From the NCBI GenBank assembly GCA_037127315.1, contig JBBBDQ010000750.1:1082501-1146500 (forward strand): DNA of 64,000 bases. The letters run 5' to 3'. The notes under the pieces were generated by a model. The model had not been told where the DNA came from. It was given only the letters and a program-made list of their open reading frames with translations, and ran no database searches. The stretch comes from Ascarosepion bandense (Eukaryota; Mollusca; Cephalopoda; Sepiida; Sepiidae). Below are positions 54,050 to 64,000 of this stretch, piece after piece; positions within the stretch are counted from its first letter, which is position 1; the number at the start of each line of letters is the position of its first letter. The translations under genes and the position numbers were made by a program.

Positions 54050-55150
54050 AAGGCTATTCTTCTTCTTCTGTGTGCCCTGTCCCTTCAAGACGTAGACAAT
54101 CATGGCTTTCTATCCCCTGTGGCTGTTAGCACGCCATCTTCTGTTACACCATACAACTCTCGTTACATCATCCTATTGATTAGGTCCTTCAAATATGTTA
54201 TCCGCTGCTTTCCCCTGTCTGTTTTTCCTCCTATCTGGCCTGTTAGTATCAGGTTCTGCAAGCTCATTTTCCTCATTGCATAAGAGGCTCATTGAACAGG
54301 TTAAGAGGCTCATCCCTTGTTCCCTGTTTAGGATGTGGTTTCCGGCTTTCTCTTTTCCAAGCTTCTCATTTTGTTTTTGTTTTTCTATTGGAGTAGATAG
54401 ATCTATCTATCGCCTGGTTCACACTCCACCAACGTCTATTGAACAGGTGAATGGGCTCATCTCCTGTTCCCTGTTTAGGATGTGATTTCTGGCTTTCTCT
54501 TTTCTAATCTTTTCACTATTACATAGCCCCCTGCACATCAGTGGCATTACTGCCTTGCTCGGGGTGATATGATTAAAAAAAAAAACCAGGAAATTCAGCT
54601 GTCTTTTCCTGATGCTCCGTATTAATTTCCCTTTCGTTTCCACCATTTTCAAAACCTCATCATTGCTCACATGCTCGATCTATGATATCCGCAGCATCCT
54701 TCTGTAGAACCACATTTCAGTTGCTTCAAGTTTTTTTTCATCTTTGATGAGCTAGTCCAGCATTCACTGCCATATTGAAGAACTGACATCACATAGCAAT
54801 CCAGTAATCTCTTCTTTGTTTCTAACGAAATTGTCCTGTTTCTTAATACTTTACACAACTTCTGGAATGCTTCCTTCGCCATGCCAATTCACCTTCGGAT
54901 CTCTGTGTCGCACTTTCCGTTTTCTGTTATGACACTTCCCAAGTATTTAAATTTTTGTACCTGCTTGATTTTAGTATCTCCGACTTGTATTTGGCATATT
55001 GGGCTGCCCTTTTTACTGATGAACATTCATTCGGTTTTCTTACAGTTTATTTGTGGTCCTTTCTTGTCACTCTCTTTAGCTGCCTTCTGTAGGTAGTCTT
55101 TTAATTTCCTTTCTGTGTCTACTATTTGCACTGTATCATCTGAGTATCTT
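54050..55150 (-). pseudogene. LINE-B RT C-terminus, interrupted by repeat E
   Basis: On the minus strand: QINCKKTE-like and KGSPICQIQVGDTKIKQVQK, FKYLGSVITENGKCDTEIRR, MAKEAFQKLCKVLRNRTISL, ETKKRLLDCYVMSVLQYGSE, CWTSSSKMKK, SNDEVLKMVETKGKLI, SIRKRQLNFL. Then repeat E interrupts (54587-54283), and the end (NEEN.., YLKDLINR-like) follows to 54050. The best-preserved LINE-B stretch in the window. Confidence 0.8.
54283..54587 (+). mobile_element. Repeat E dimer nested in LINE-B
   Basis: Two head-to-tail units: GAACAGGTTAAGAGGCTCAT to TTTCCAAGCTTCTCATTTTG, then GGAGTAGATAGATCTATCTA, GCCTGGTTCACACTCCACCA, and the LINE-A-like tail GTGGCATTACTGCCTTGCTC then GGGGTGATATGATTAAAAAA. The first unit lacks the tail. 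Confidence 0.75.
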
Positions 55151-55189
55151 AATAGCCATAACTCCGTTCTGAGAATTCAATTCTGCTCT

Positions 55190-55560
55190 TAATATCAGCC
55201 GCACCCTTCTATAGTACTCCTTTTGCACTATTTCTTTCATTTTTATGGTGAATTCATTCCCCTAATTTACAGAACGGGTACTTATCAGCTTCTTCTGACT
55301 CTAAATGTTTGATTGTCATCCTAGGGTCTACGTTTATAGAGAACGATCGTTGCAGTGATCCTCGTAAAATTGTGGCTTTAGCACATTCATATAAACCAAA
55401 TTCCATTCCAATGTAATGACTGAATCATCTTACTGTTTTCAGAAGACCTTCCAGCTCATTTTTATTCCTAGGATACAATTTAAGTCATCCATGTAAACTA
55501 GATTGCTTATTTTCTCTTGATATATCTTATAGCCATATTCCATCCTGTTAAGTCCACTCA
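55190..55560 (-). pseudogene. LINE-C (R2/NeSL-like) RT palm fragment
   Basis: The minus strand reads GLNRMEYGYKIYQEKISNLV then YMDDLNCILG, with YMDD as the RT catalytic box (about 55510-55480). A decayed linker and EYYRRVRLILRAELNSQN follow, the segment after the palm in this clade. Stops are frequent. The adjoining LINE-B fragment is a different family. Confidence 0.6.
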
Positions 55561-56125
55561 TTAATGATATTTGGGATATACAAAATAGTATGGGAGACAA
55601 AGTCAACATATGCGTTTAAATAATCAGACTTTATAAAAAAAAAGCTCAAGATTCTACAGACAGAACAAGATCTTTGAAATCGATGTGAAGAAATATTGCA
55701 GAGAAATAAGCAAACAATAAATTGAAGTGAACCCTCCACCTTCCCAACAATGTAAGAGATTGTACAGTTAAAACTATGGACTTGTCCTAACGAACATAAA
55801 GAAGCATACTGGATAACGTCAAGGGTTGAACGCATGAAAAATAAACTAGGACAAACATGGAAGGTCATCACAGGGATGTTGAATGTAAAACTGAAAAGAT
55901 AACACAGCTTGAAATTCACAGGAATAAATAAAATTTCTAAATTTTGGCTCTATTATCTAAGTACAGTACATACAAAATATTTTCAGAAATGGTCAATGAT
56001 CCTAAAATTCTTTGGTTATCCATGCCAGAATTTTAGTAGGATCATTGACCACTTCTTAAAATTTTATTTTGATTCTTTGAGCCCTCAGTTGTATTGTTTC
56101 ATGTACTTTTTCATTAGTTGATAGG
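55561..56125. other. Unrecognised sequence with a short inverted repeat
   Basis: Around 55985-56060, GAAATGGTCAATGATCCTAA and its approximate complement TTAGTAGGATCATTGACCAC form a hairpin of about 25-base arms. The rest is not recognised. Confidence 0.45.
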
Positions 56126-56222
56126 ACGTCATCGTATCGTACATACCTTAGACCGCTCGGCAACTGAGGTATGATGGCTCCTCTTAGCGGATGCAAGTTC
56201 GAATCCTGCCGGAGGACGCATA
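56126..56222 (+). other. tRNA-like remnant with opposed promoter boxes
   Basis: GCAAGTTCGAATCCTGCCGG on the plus strand is a perfect B-box/T-arm. The best A box, TTGCCGAGCGGTCTAAGG (Leu/Ser type), is on the minus strand at about 56155-56138. ATACCTTAG and CTGAGGTAT form a stem around it. This is not a functional tRNA gene. Confidence 0.45.
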
Positions 56223-57355
56223 TTTTACGAATATTCAGATGTAAAGACATAAACGAACTGTTGAATAATAAAAAACAGAATATCTACTGAAATATGACTA
56301 TTAAATATAACGTTTAAACAAAGAAATTATATATATTCTAGAACAAATTTTAGATATTTTACAGTTTCATGGGTCATACGTATTTCGCAGCAAATCTGCT
56401 CTTCAGACCCAAACGATACAACAGTTAATATTTAAAATAATCCATAAAAAATATATACATATAGACAATCACGTGCCCATATCGAGAATAGACATTTGTA
56501 ACGATAATCTACAAAAACATTTCCTCGATCATTCAAAAAACACCAAACAGAGAAATAAAAATAAAAATATAGAAAATTGATAAACGAAAAGAAGAGAAAG
56601 AAAAAGAAAAGAAAAGGAAAGGAAAGGAGAACGAACAGTATAAAGATATAGGAAGTTAAAGTTAACACCTTAGATTGACACCCACGTCTACTGCAATTCA
56701 TCTGATTTCTTAGAAAAACTTGACATGGGAATTTAACATTAAAATTTAGTTTTAAATATAATGCGATGTATCTACGCTAAAAAAACAATTTTTAATCATA
56801 TTTTTAATACAAATTAAAATATAACCACTAGTAGTATTAAATTATAAATATAGTTAAAATAATTAAAAAATAAAAAATAAATTAAAAATTATATAAGAAA
56901 ACGATAAATAAAATATTAAAATACAATCTAAAAGAAACCTTAAATAATAGTAATATATAATAATAATAATAACAATGATAATATATAAAAAGATTTAGCA
57001 TTAATAATCATAATAATAATAATAATAATAATATTAAAAAAAGGAAAAGATCTTAGATAATAGTGATAAAACAATATTAATAAAAATAATAATATTAATA
57101 AGAAATATATATATAAAAATATTTTAGCATTAATAATAATAAAATTATAAACTTTTTAATAATATTATTAGTATTATTATTAGAGTAAAGATTTTTATAT
57201 ATATTTTTTATTATTTATTATTATTATTTTTTTATGAATATTATTTTATTACTATTATTTAAAATCTTTTTTATAATATCAATATTATTACTAATGGTAA
57301 AATTTATATATATTATTTAAGAACTTTTTACTTTTATAATATTATTAATGTATAT
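56223..57355. other. Very AT-rich DNA
   Basis: Includes (TAA)n-like stretches (56940-57180) and a purine-rich GAAAAGGAAAGG run near 56590-56635. TTATTAGTATTATTA near 57160-57180 mirrors TAATAATAATAATA upstream. No gene seen. Confidence 0.6.
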
Positions 57356-57359
57356 ATAT

Positions 57360-57735
57360 ATATATTGTCATCGGCAGACAGATCTGTTTCGCCGTGTCAC
57401 AGATCATCACTACGGTTAGATTCCGATTGCTTTTTTACCCAGGATTGAAACCCGACCGAAATGGCGTCAGTCGACGACTCTACCCCTGAGCTATGGGCGT
57501 TCGGTGGAAGTAGGCAGACTTTTTAGCGCATATCATTATACGCGCCCAATAGCTAGAACGCTCTAATTCATTTCACTAAATGAGCGATGCGTACACGCCA
57601 GAATAGCTACTTTTTATCAAGGTCTACTATTTTTCCAGAGTGCTCAGTCAGGGTGTGAGAGCGTAAATATTGTCATCCGCAGACAGATCCGTTTCGCCGT
57701 ATCACAGCTCATCAGTACGGTTAGACTCCGATATT
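57360..57735 (-). mobile_element. SINE-C, one full and one partial copy
   Basis: Minus strand: GCCCATAGCTCAGGGGTAGA (good A box), GGGTTTCAATCCTGGG (B box), and 3' end AAACAGATCTGTCTGCCGAT next to TATATATA at 57350-57365. A second 3' end (CATCCGCAGACAGATCCGTT) begins at 57672 and stops at an (ATT)n run near 57735. Confidence 0.75.
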
Positions 57736-57764
57736 ATTATTATTATTATTATTATTAATTCCTT

Positions 57765-58030
57765 TTTGCTTCCATCTTCTCCAAAAGGTCGTCATTGTTG
57801 GGTCAGTAGTATCGTCAGTATCCTTTTGTAGAACCATGTTTTTGTTACTTCAAGTCTCTCTTTCATCTTTGTGGAGATTGTCCAGCATTCGCTGCTATAA
57901 GGGAGGACACATATCACATAAAGGTCCAGTACGCTTTTCTTTGTTTCCAACGAAATTATCCTGTCTTCCAATACTTTAATCATCTTTTGGAATGCGTCCT
58001 TGGCTATGCCAATACGCCTTCATCTTTTAA
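57765..58030 (-). pseudogene. LINE-B fragment
   Basis: Minus strand: RIGIAKDAFQK, MIKVLEDRIISLETKKSVLD, LYVICVLPYSSECWTISTKM, KERLEVTKTWFYKRILTILL. Ends in an (ATT)n run. Confidence 0.8.
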
Positions 58031-58285
58031 AACGGAGCATCATTTAAACTCATGGCCTTATTCTGAACATGATTACAACCAAAATTAGTTCCCATTTGAG
58101 ATTCCTGAATAATTCGAGAAAAACTAGGGCGAAAACATTGATTGAAAATACTCGTTTATGAGCGACTCAGCAGTCGACGGAATAAGTAAATATTATTTGT
58201 TCACACACAAAAAATGGAGGAAAAACATGTCAAACGCATTTAGCAAATATATATTCCTATCTCCCACGCTCAAATCTACTCTTTC
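58031..58285. other. Unrecognised sequence
   Basis: No element recognised; the sequence leads into the pyrimidine tract. Confidence 0.35.
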
Positions 58286-59240
58286 TTTCCGTCTGTAAAT
58301 TTTTCATTTGTTCGCTTTCTGTTTTCGCTTTCTTTCTTTCAATTACTCTCCTTTCTTGCTTTAACTCCATCTCTTTATTTTCTCTGAGTTTCTTTCTTTT
58401 CTTCTCTTTTTTTTCTTTCATTTTTCCATCTCGATCTCTACTTCTTCACCTCTTTCTTTCATTCGATTCGTTTCTGTTCATCTGCTGCATTCTCTCAATG
58501 ACTAACCTTTTTTCTCTTTCTTTCTTTTCATTTTCTTTCTCTTGTTTTTTCTTTTCTTTTTTTTCTTCATTCTTTTCTCTTTTTCTTTCTTTTCTCTTTC
58601 CCTTCTTTTTCTTTTTTTCTCTTTTTCTGTCTCTTCTTTTTTGTTTCTTTTCTCTTTCTTTATCTTTTTATTTTCCTTCTCTTTCTTTGACAGCCCCTTC
58701 TTTTTCTTTCTTTTCTCTTTCATTATCTTTTTCTTTCACTTCTCTTTCTATTTCTTCTCTTTCGTTTCCTTATTCTGCTTTCTCTTTTTTCTTTTTTCTA
58801 TTTCATTGTCTTTTCTTTCTTTTTCTTCATTTCTGTCTCTTCTCTTTCTTCTTTCTTTTCTTTTTTTTACTCGGAGTTTTTTTTCCTTTCCTCCTTACCC
58901 TTATTTAACTTACTTTTCTCTTTTTCATTTTCACTCTTTCTTTTACTCTTTCTCCTTCTTTCTATTTTTCTTTCTTCCTCTTGATTCATCTGTTTTTTTT
59001 TTCTTTTTTTTAATTTCTCTCCAGGTCTTTGTTATTGTCCATCTCGATTTTTCATTCTCTTTCTTTTCTTCTCTTCTTTCTCTCAGTATATCTCTTTTTC
59101 TCTTCTTTTTTAACTTCACTTTCTTGATGTCACTTCTTTTTTCTTCCCTTTATTTCATAAGGTTTTTTACTTTACTATCTTTCACTTTCCTTCTTGTTTA
59201 TTTTTTCTTTCTTTCGTTCACTCTTTCTTTCTTTTAAGCT
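58286..59240. repeat. Polypyrimidine tract of about 950 bp
   Basis: Almost only C and T on the plus strand, with irregular TTTCTTTCTT units. Reading frames of 136 and 231 residues here (Phe/Ser/Leu only) are artefacts of composition. Confidence 0.92.
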
Positions 59241-59388
59241 TTTCAAACATATTTAAATTGAATACTTGCACGAGTTTTCGTGTAAATGCGATACATACTC
59301 AGTCAAAAGTACATTTTAACCACATATCTGCCATTAAACCCAAAATTTACTCCTGCAAATAATTTTATCTATACATCTACAAAAAAAT

Positions 59389-59430
<42 letters not shown>

Positions 59431-60140
59431 ATAAAATGTAAGACACTGACGCATATTTTTCCGAACGCAATTATAGAAAGATAAACAGAAGCACACATTT
59501 TTTTACAAAAATATTTCCCAACATCTAAGAATGCGCAGATTATAGGCGGTTTACAATCTTTCCCTCACAGATAAGCACATACACTGAAAAAGGATATTCA
59601 GGCATAACTCTTAAAATACATACACGCACACACTCATTTTGCAAATATACTTATTGACGCATACGCTGAGACATTAAAAACGTATGCTTCCAAATGCATT
59701 TACGAATAATAATAAAAAAACATATCCCACTGAATTTCTCTTTGCGCATGCGCATACTCAGCCATTAAATAATTTTATTTTCTACTCTCTCCGTTGTCTT
59801 TTTAGATGCGCAATCTTCATTCAACTCCGCCCTTAAGCTCTCTTCAAAGAATCTCTTTCAGTTTCTGAGAGGAAAGGTTAATTCTCCCCACCACCCCGCT
59901 TTTTTAAGGGGAGGGATGGCGTCAGCGTATTTACGCTTTCTTTTCCTCTGTTGTCTAAATTACGTGCGTTTAGATGCTGACCCCATTGTTGAAATTTATT
60001 TACCTCGTACATAAAACCATACTTACCTGCATTCAAACAAACGGTAAGACAGAAGAAAATGAGCAAAAAGATAGAAAGTAGGAAGGAAAGAAAACAAGAA
60101 AATAACGTACAATAAAGAAACGAAAGAAGCTAATAAAAAA
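59241..60140. other. Unrecognised sequence with (AT)n
   Basis: (AT)n at 59394-59426. Mixed DNA follows, including CTCCCCACCACCCCGC near 59885. No gene supported. Confidence 0.45.
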
Positions 60141-60144
60141 AGTA

Positions 60145-60250
60145 GGTTTTCCAAACGCCGCTGAGACGTGACACAAGGTCTAAAGAATGGAGCACCCAGT
60201 AAGGATAAAACTCACAAACCAGTTACAATACTTTGTAGCGAGATAATTTA
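60145..60250 (-). mobile_element. SINE-D fragment
   Basis: GCCGCTGAGACGTGACACAA, GAGCACCCAGTAAGGATAAA and TCACAAACCAGTTACA match 12655-12740. The head is lost in AT-rich DNA. Confidence 0.55.
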
Positions 60251-60298
60251 ATTCAGATTTCTTTCTTTAGAATATGCATTTTAGATACCTTCAAAAAC

Positions 60299-60361
<63 letters not shown>

Positions 60362-60372
60362 TGGTTGAGCTG

Positions 60373-60418
<46 letters not shown>

Positions 60419-60428
60419 AGAGACTGAA

Positions 60429-60493
<65 letters not shown>
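60299..60493. repeat. (GATA)n, three blocks
   Basis: Blocks at 60299-60361, 60376-60418 and 60431-60493, separated by TGGTTGAGCTGA and AAGAGACTGAAAT. Tyr/Ile/Leu/Ser frames here are artefacts. Confidence 0.95.
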
Positions 60494-60644
60494 CAAGCTG
60501 GGAAAGAAATTTCAGTGTAACCATTTGTAATATTCAGCAAATAGCAATTATCTCATTTTACAACCCGATATAGTGATAAATGTGAACAGTGAAGACATGG
60601 ATATAAATACGACCAGTTTTACGCATCAAGCAATAATCAGACCA

Positions 60645-60647
<3 letters not shown>

Positions 60648-60692
<45 letters not shown>
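60648..60692. repeat. (AT)n at a Helitron 3' end
   Basis: TA alternation directly abutting the CTAG end of the next element. Confidence 0.95.
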
Positions 60693-60693
<1 letters not shown>

Positions 60694-60694
<1 letters not shown>

Positions 60695-61408
60695 TAGCAG
60701 TATAGCCCGGCGTTGCTTGGGTGTAAGGAAAGCTTCAAAACTAATCCATGGTCCTGGAGGTCAGGCTCTTTGGACGTTGGCACAAAAGGCTAAAAAGCAA
60801 TAGTTGTTTCCAGTTAAAGCAAAACCGTAGACTGAAAGAAAACTGAATGGATGTAAGTCAAATTTTGATATCCTGGTATCGATATCAAATAGGTTTTTTT
60901 CGTCGTAAACTGAATTTTGAGGGCTAAATAACTTCTTTGATTAAATGGTATCATGGGTGAGACTAAGAAATACAATTATACCTACTTAGAGCCAAACCCG
61001 AAGCAAAAACTAAAATAAAAGGGCTGAAAAAAATACGGACATACAAGCAGATAAACAGACACACACACACAAACATCTTGCCTTTTATATATACATATAT
61101 ATATTATCGATTTTCTGCACTATTGCAAGAACTACAACCTCTGCAACTTCTGGATATCGTTTCTTCTGACTTTGTCTATGAGTGTATCAAATTTGATTAA
61201 AATCGGACCACTCCTTCTATAACCCGATTTTCTCGATTATCGATTTTCGATATTTATCGGGGGTACCTCGACACAAAACCTAGCTAAGAACATTCGCAGA
61301 CGCTTATAGTACAACAGTGTAAAATTTCAAGAAAATCGGTTCAGCTGTTTCGGAGTCTATAGGTAACGGACACGCAGAGACAAATTTCCATTTATTAATA
61401 AGTTTAGA
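60694..61408 (-). mobile_element. Helitron-like element, inverted
   Basis: Minus strand: A|TCTAAACTTATTAATAAATG, TCCGTTACCTATAGACTCCG, ATCGAAAATCGATAATCG, an internal AT/GT-rich junction, CATGATACCATTTAATC, then CAACGCCGGGCTATACTGCT and AG|T. Both ends intact with the A|TC...CTAG|T rule. Same family as 9413, 28494 and 35901. Confidence 0.8.
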
Positions 61409-61724
61409 TATATATTCAAAAACAGACATTAATACTCACTTACATTTAACAATGGTATCTCTTGCTTTTATTACAAGGGGCAGATATACATATAAAAACG
61501 CATAGGTTTCCTAAATTAAAAAATGATCATATATCGCTTTATTACACGTCACATGTATGTGCCCAATGAAATAAAACCTCTATCAATATACTGTCTCTTT
61601 GAATTTAAAAAGATTTTTTTTAAATTTTCAAATCCAGGTCTTAATAACAAATCTCTGAAGAAGATTAATAAAGTGAAACATTTACTTACTCTATACATCT
61701 TGTCGGATTTCAGTCAATATATTC

Positions 61725-61726
61725 AA

Positions 61727-61773
<47 letters not shown>

Positions 61774-61863
61774 GTATGTATATATATATATATATGTCGT
61801 GTATATGTATATATATATATATATATGTATAAAATGTCATATATATAAATATATATATATATG

Positions 61864-61910
<47 letters not shown>
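61725..61910. repeat. Compound (AT)n with TATG and TATAC interruptions
   Basis: Several TA blocks separated by TATGTATG, ATGTCGTG and TATACAT strings. Long Tyr/Ile frames on both strands are artefacts. Confidence 0.95.
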
Positions 61911-61913
<3 letters not shown>

Positions 61914-62051
61914 TCGAAACATAAAAAAATTCCGCGCCGCAATGTATTCCTAATTATATGATTATATTATGCTCTACAATATTTATGGTATTGAGCATTT
62001 TTTATAAGAAAAGTAAATGCAAAATCGTAAAACCTTGGGTCCTCTTGTTCT

Positions 62052-62053
<2 letters not shown>

Positions 62054-62084
<31 letters not shown>

Positions 62085-62196
62085 GTATATATATATAATT
62101 ACGTGAATCATTAGATATTCATATGAGGATACACATACGTATAGTATTATTATGCCGTTGTTAATAAAACAGTATTTAATGTGATATAAACAAACC

Positions 62197-62280
<84 letters not shown>

Positions 62281-62350
62281 TATGTATGCATTTTAATAAA
62301 TATACATATTGTCCAACACGGATGGCATGACTCGGTTTAATCCACCCTGG
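62054..62350. repeat. Dispersed repeat with (AT)n and (GT)n, partner of 30280-30560
   Basis: TAGTATTATTATGCCGTTGT, TAATAAAACAGTATTTAATG and GGCATGACTCGG parallel the 30330-30435 sequence. Here the hairpin's second arm is absent and a GT array (62216-62277) has grown inside. Confidence 0.65.
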
Positions 62351-62635
62351 CCCTGTATTCTCCAAAAGAAGATTGGAAAATTCTTCTTAAACTTTATTCA
62401 CAAACATTTTTACCATTCATCTACACTAAAAAAATTTAAAGAAAAACAATGTTAAAGTCAGTTATCGTTGCGTTAAGAACAAACTTAGATATATTTCACA
62501 ACATAATATTTCACAACATAATATTTCACAACATAATATTGACTCAAACAAATACCTGAATAACACATAGCTAAATAAATCTCAGGCCTGACATATAGAT
62601 GGCGCCACTAATAAAAAAATTCATATGATTTTTAT
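62351..62635. other. Short tandem CACAACATAATATTT and unassigned DNA
   Basis: ATATTTCACAACATA is repeated three times near 62495-62540. Otherwise nothing recognised. Confidence 0.5.
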
Positions 62636-62639
62636 GACG

Positions 62640-62945
62640 TCAGTCAGTCAGTTAAGTGCCATACGTGAAACACGCTTGGGCGATCATGTCTCTTTGGAGA
62701 CATGACTGACTGGGCAGATGATTATCCCGCAGTAGGTTGCCATTGCTTTCTGCGGTAGATTGGTTGCCGACCAAGGCTATAGAACCCAATCTGTCCTGTT
62801 ATTTAACCCATAACTGGAAGGAATAGACGGATTAATACCTTTCCCAAGGGTATTTGTGCGTAAGTGAATGCAATGAATTCAGCTTGAATTCGAACTCGGC
62901 TCCCAGATTTCTCGTTCCGAGCCGATATCCACCGCACCTCAACAC
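62640..62945 (-). mobile_element. SINE-A, near full length
   Basis: Minus strand: head complement CCACCGCACCTCAACACAAA, GAATTCGAACTCGGCTCCC, TTTCCCAAGGGTATTTGTGC, 3' end GTCAGTCAGTCAGTTAAGTG. One of the least-decayed copies. Confidence 0.9.
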
Positions 62946-63029
62946 AAATGACAAAACTTGGGCACCATCTGATTATTAGTTTACAAATTACAGATATTTA
63001 AGTGAAGCTACTGTTGCAAATTTTCAAAA

Positions 63030-63830
63030 CAATGGAAAAATCCTGAATTTCGTGTGTTGATAAATCATTGCTTTCTGATTGGAAAAATACTGTTCAAGCA
63101 AAGCAGTTGCTTGATAAGTGTTATTCCTACTCTACTCTGTCGAAAACAACGGTTAAGAGGTGGTATGCTGACGCGGTCGTACGGACACAAATTATGCTTG
63201 AAGGCTCAGGTAGCCCAAAATCATTAGTTGTTACGGAAAACACCCAAAAAATCCACAAACTCGATTTGGACGCTCGTAAACTGAAGTAGCGTGAGATGGC
63301 ACAGGAGTTGAACCGCGTTTGCTCTCAGTCGGTCAAAAGCAACAACGAGTGAACGATTCAGAGCATTGTTTGCAAATGTTTCAACTCAACAAAAAAAGTT
63401 TTTTTTTTTTTTTTTTGAAACAAGGATCCATCCCTTCACTCCGGAGTCAAATCGGCAGTCAGCTGAGTGAACACAGGTGAAAGCCGTCCAAGGTGACTAA
63501 AGTGACCAAAGATGCAAACATCAACAAGGAAGGTTTTGGCCTCCTTATTTTAAGATGCGCAAGGTATTTTGTTCACCGATTACCTTAAGAAAGGAAGAAC
63601 CATCAATAGCGAATATTATATAGCATTATTGGTGCGTTTGAAGGAAGAAATTGCCAAAAAAATGTCCGCAAATGAAGAAAAAATGATTTTTTTACTAAGA
63701 CAACGCACTGTGTTACAAGTTGTTCGCAACGATGGCAAAACTACATGAATTGAACTTTGAATTGCTTCCGCATCCACCCTATTCTCCAGTTTGTTGCTAT
63801 CTAGGAGAATAGCATCTGCTTATGCTGATG
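63030..63830 (+). pseudogene. mariner transposase, decayed
   Basis: mariner transposases bind terminal repeats through an N-terminal helix-turn-helix and cut with a DD34D triad. The first intact frame (63068-63289) has DWKNTVQAKQLLDKCYSYST, LSKTTVKRWYADAVVRTQ and TENTQKIHKLDLDARKLK, the DNA-binding region. A stop, REMAQELN and frameshifts follow. Catalytic region 1 is reduced to ETRIHPFTPESN. Downstream come KKGRTINSEYYIALLVRLKE, then DNALCY (second aspartate kept) and LHELNFELLPHPPYSPVC, where the third catalytic site is destroyed. No terminal repeats found. Confidence 0.8.
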
Positions 63831-63884
63831 GCGGGCAGAAATATTTCTCAGTAGTGGAGAGCTGTTTTGTTTTGGAGGCATTAA

Positions 63885-63972
63885 AATTTATATGCCATTA
63901 AAATTTATATGCCATTAAAAATTTATATGCCATTAAAATTTATATGCCATTAAAATTTATATGCCATTTCTT
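63885..63972. repeat. 18-bp tandem repeat
   Basis: Five units of ATTAAAATTTATATGCC, with one extra base in one unit, directly after the mariner remnant. Confidence 0.9.
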
Positions 63973-64000
63973 GCCCCCTGTTAACCATTGATTGGATTTT

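Noticed and set aside
58498..59237. 136- and 231-residue frames rich in Phe, Ser and Leu, resembling membrane proteins
   Set aside because: Pure composition effect of the polypyrimidine tract; both strands give equally biased frames.
60253..60540. Frames with repeated IYLS in three phases
   Set aside because: (GATA)n read on the minus strand; every phase is open because the unit has no stop.
61523..61942. Tyr/Ile alternating frames up to 133 residues
   Set aside because: They translate TA alternation on both strands.

Overview
This window looks like intergenic (or very large-intron) DNA from a coleoid cephalopod, most likely an octopus. The evidence is AT-rich sequence, more than twenty (AT)n arrays of about 30 bp or longer, (GT)n, (GATA)n and CTTT arrays, many tRNA-derived SINEs ending in a CTGA-type repeat, and remnants of several non-LTR retrotransposons. 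The organism call is inference. I found no convincing host protein-coding exon, no operon and no intact RNA gene. Every recognisable protein fragment belongs to a transposable element (TE), and nearly all are broken by stops, frameshifts or truncation.

Families, with local names. LINE-A: Jockey/CR1-like non-LTR element, seen as reverse-transcriptase (RT) C-termini plus a 3' UTR ending in a ...TTGGGGTGAAACGATTAAAA tail. LINE-B: RTE-like element. LINE-C: R2/NeSL-like fragments. PLE: a Penelope-like fragment with a GIY-YIG domain. SINE-A: tRNA-derived, A box TGGTGCAGTGG, ending in ACTGACTGA. SINE-5S: a chimera of a 5S rRNA-like head and a tRNA-like middle. SINE-C: tRNA-like, 3' end merging into (AT)n. 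SINE-D: a third tRNA-like family. Repeat E: shares its 3' tail with LINE-A. Repeat F: carries an internal minisatellite. DNA transposons: Merlin, a piggyBac-like MITE pair, two Tc1/mariner-type families, Helitron-like elements and long-arm foldback elements.

Layout. 0-6.5 kb: LINE-A, a Tc1/mariner remnant split by a LINE-A insertion, the PLE, a tandem SINE-A cluster. 6.5-13 kb: LINE-B, GATA and AT arrays, a Helitron, a second Tc1/mariner copy. 13-20.6 kb: SINE-A, LINE-C, a 44-bp-type minisatellite, the piggyBac-like pair, SINE-5S, LINE-B, LINE-A, and a composite SINE-A dimer with a target-site duplication (TSD). 20.6-24.5 kb: repeat F, a Merlin deletion derivative, a long pyrimidine tract, inverted LINE-B pieces. 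24.7-26.8 kb: a solo LTR inside a SINE-A, and duplicated LINE-B/5S/SINE-A blocks. 27-38.5 kb: microsatellites, Helitrons, foldbacks, SINE-5S, SINE-C. 38.5-44.7 kb: Tc1/mariner, a SINE-A dimer, LINE-A expanded into a 180-bp tandem array, repeat E. 45-48.5 kb: pyrimidine-rich DNA, repeat F, two minisatellites with higher-order structure. 48.7-55.6 kb: LINE-A, LINE-B, a third SINE-A dimer, a second solo LTR, nested LINE-B/repeat E, LINE-C. 56-64 kb: AT-rich DNA, SINE-C, pyrimidine tract, GATA arrays, an inverted Helitron, SINE-A and a decayed mariner.

The coherent story is how TEs build repeats here. Composite SINEs appear to have moved as units. A LINE coding fragment became a satellite. TE ends abut many of the microsatellites. 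Nested insertions give relative ages. All family names were assigned by eye, without database searches.
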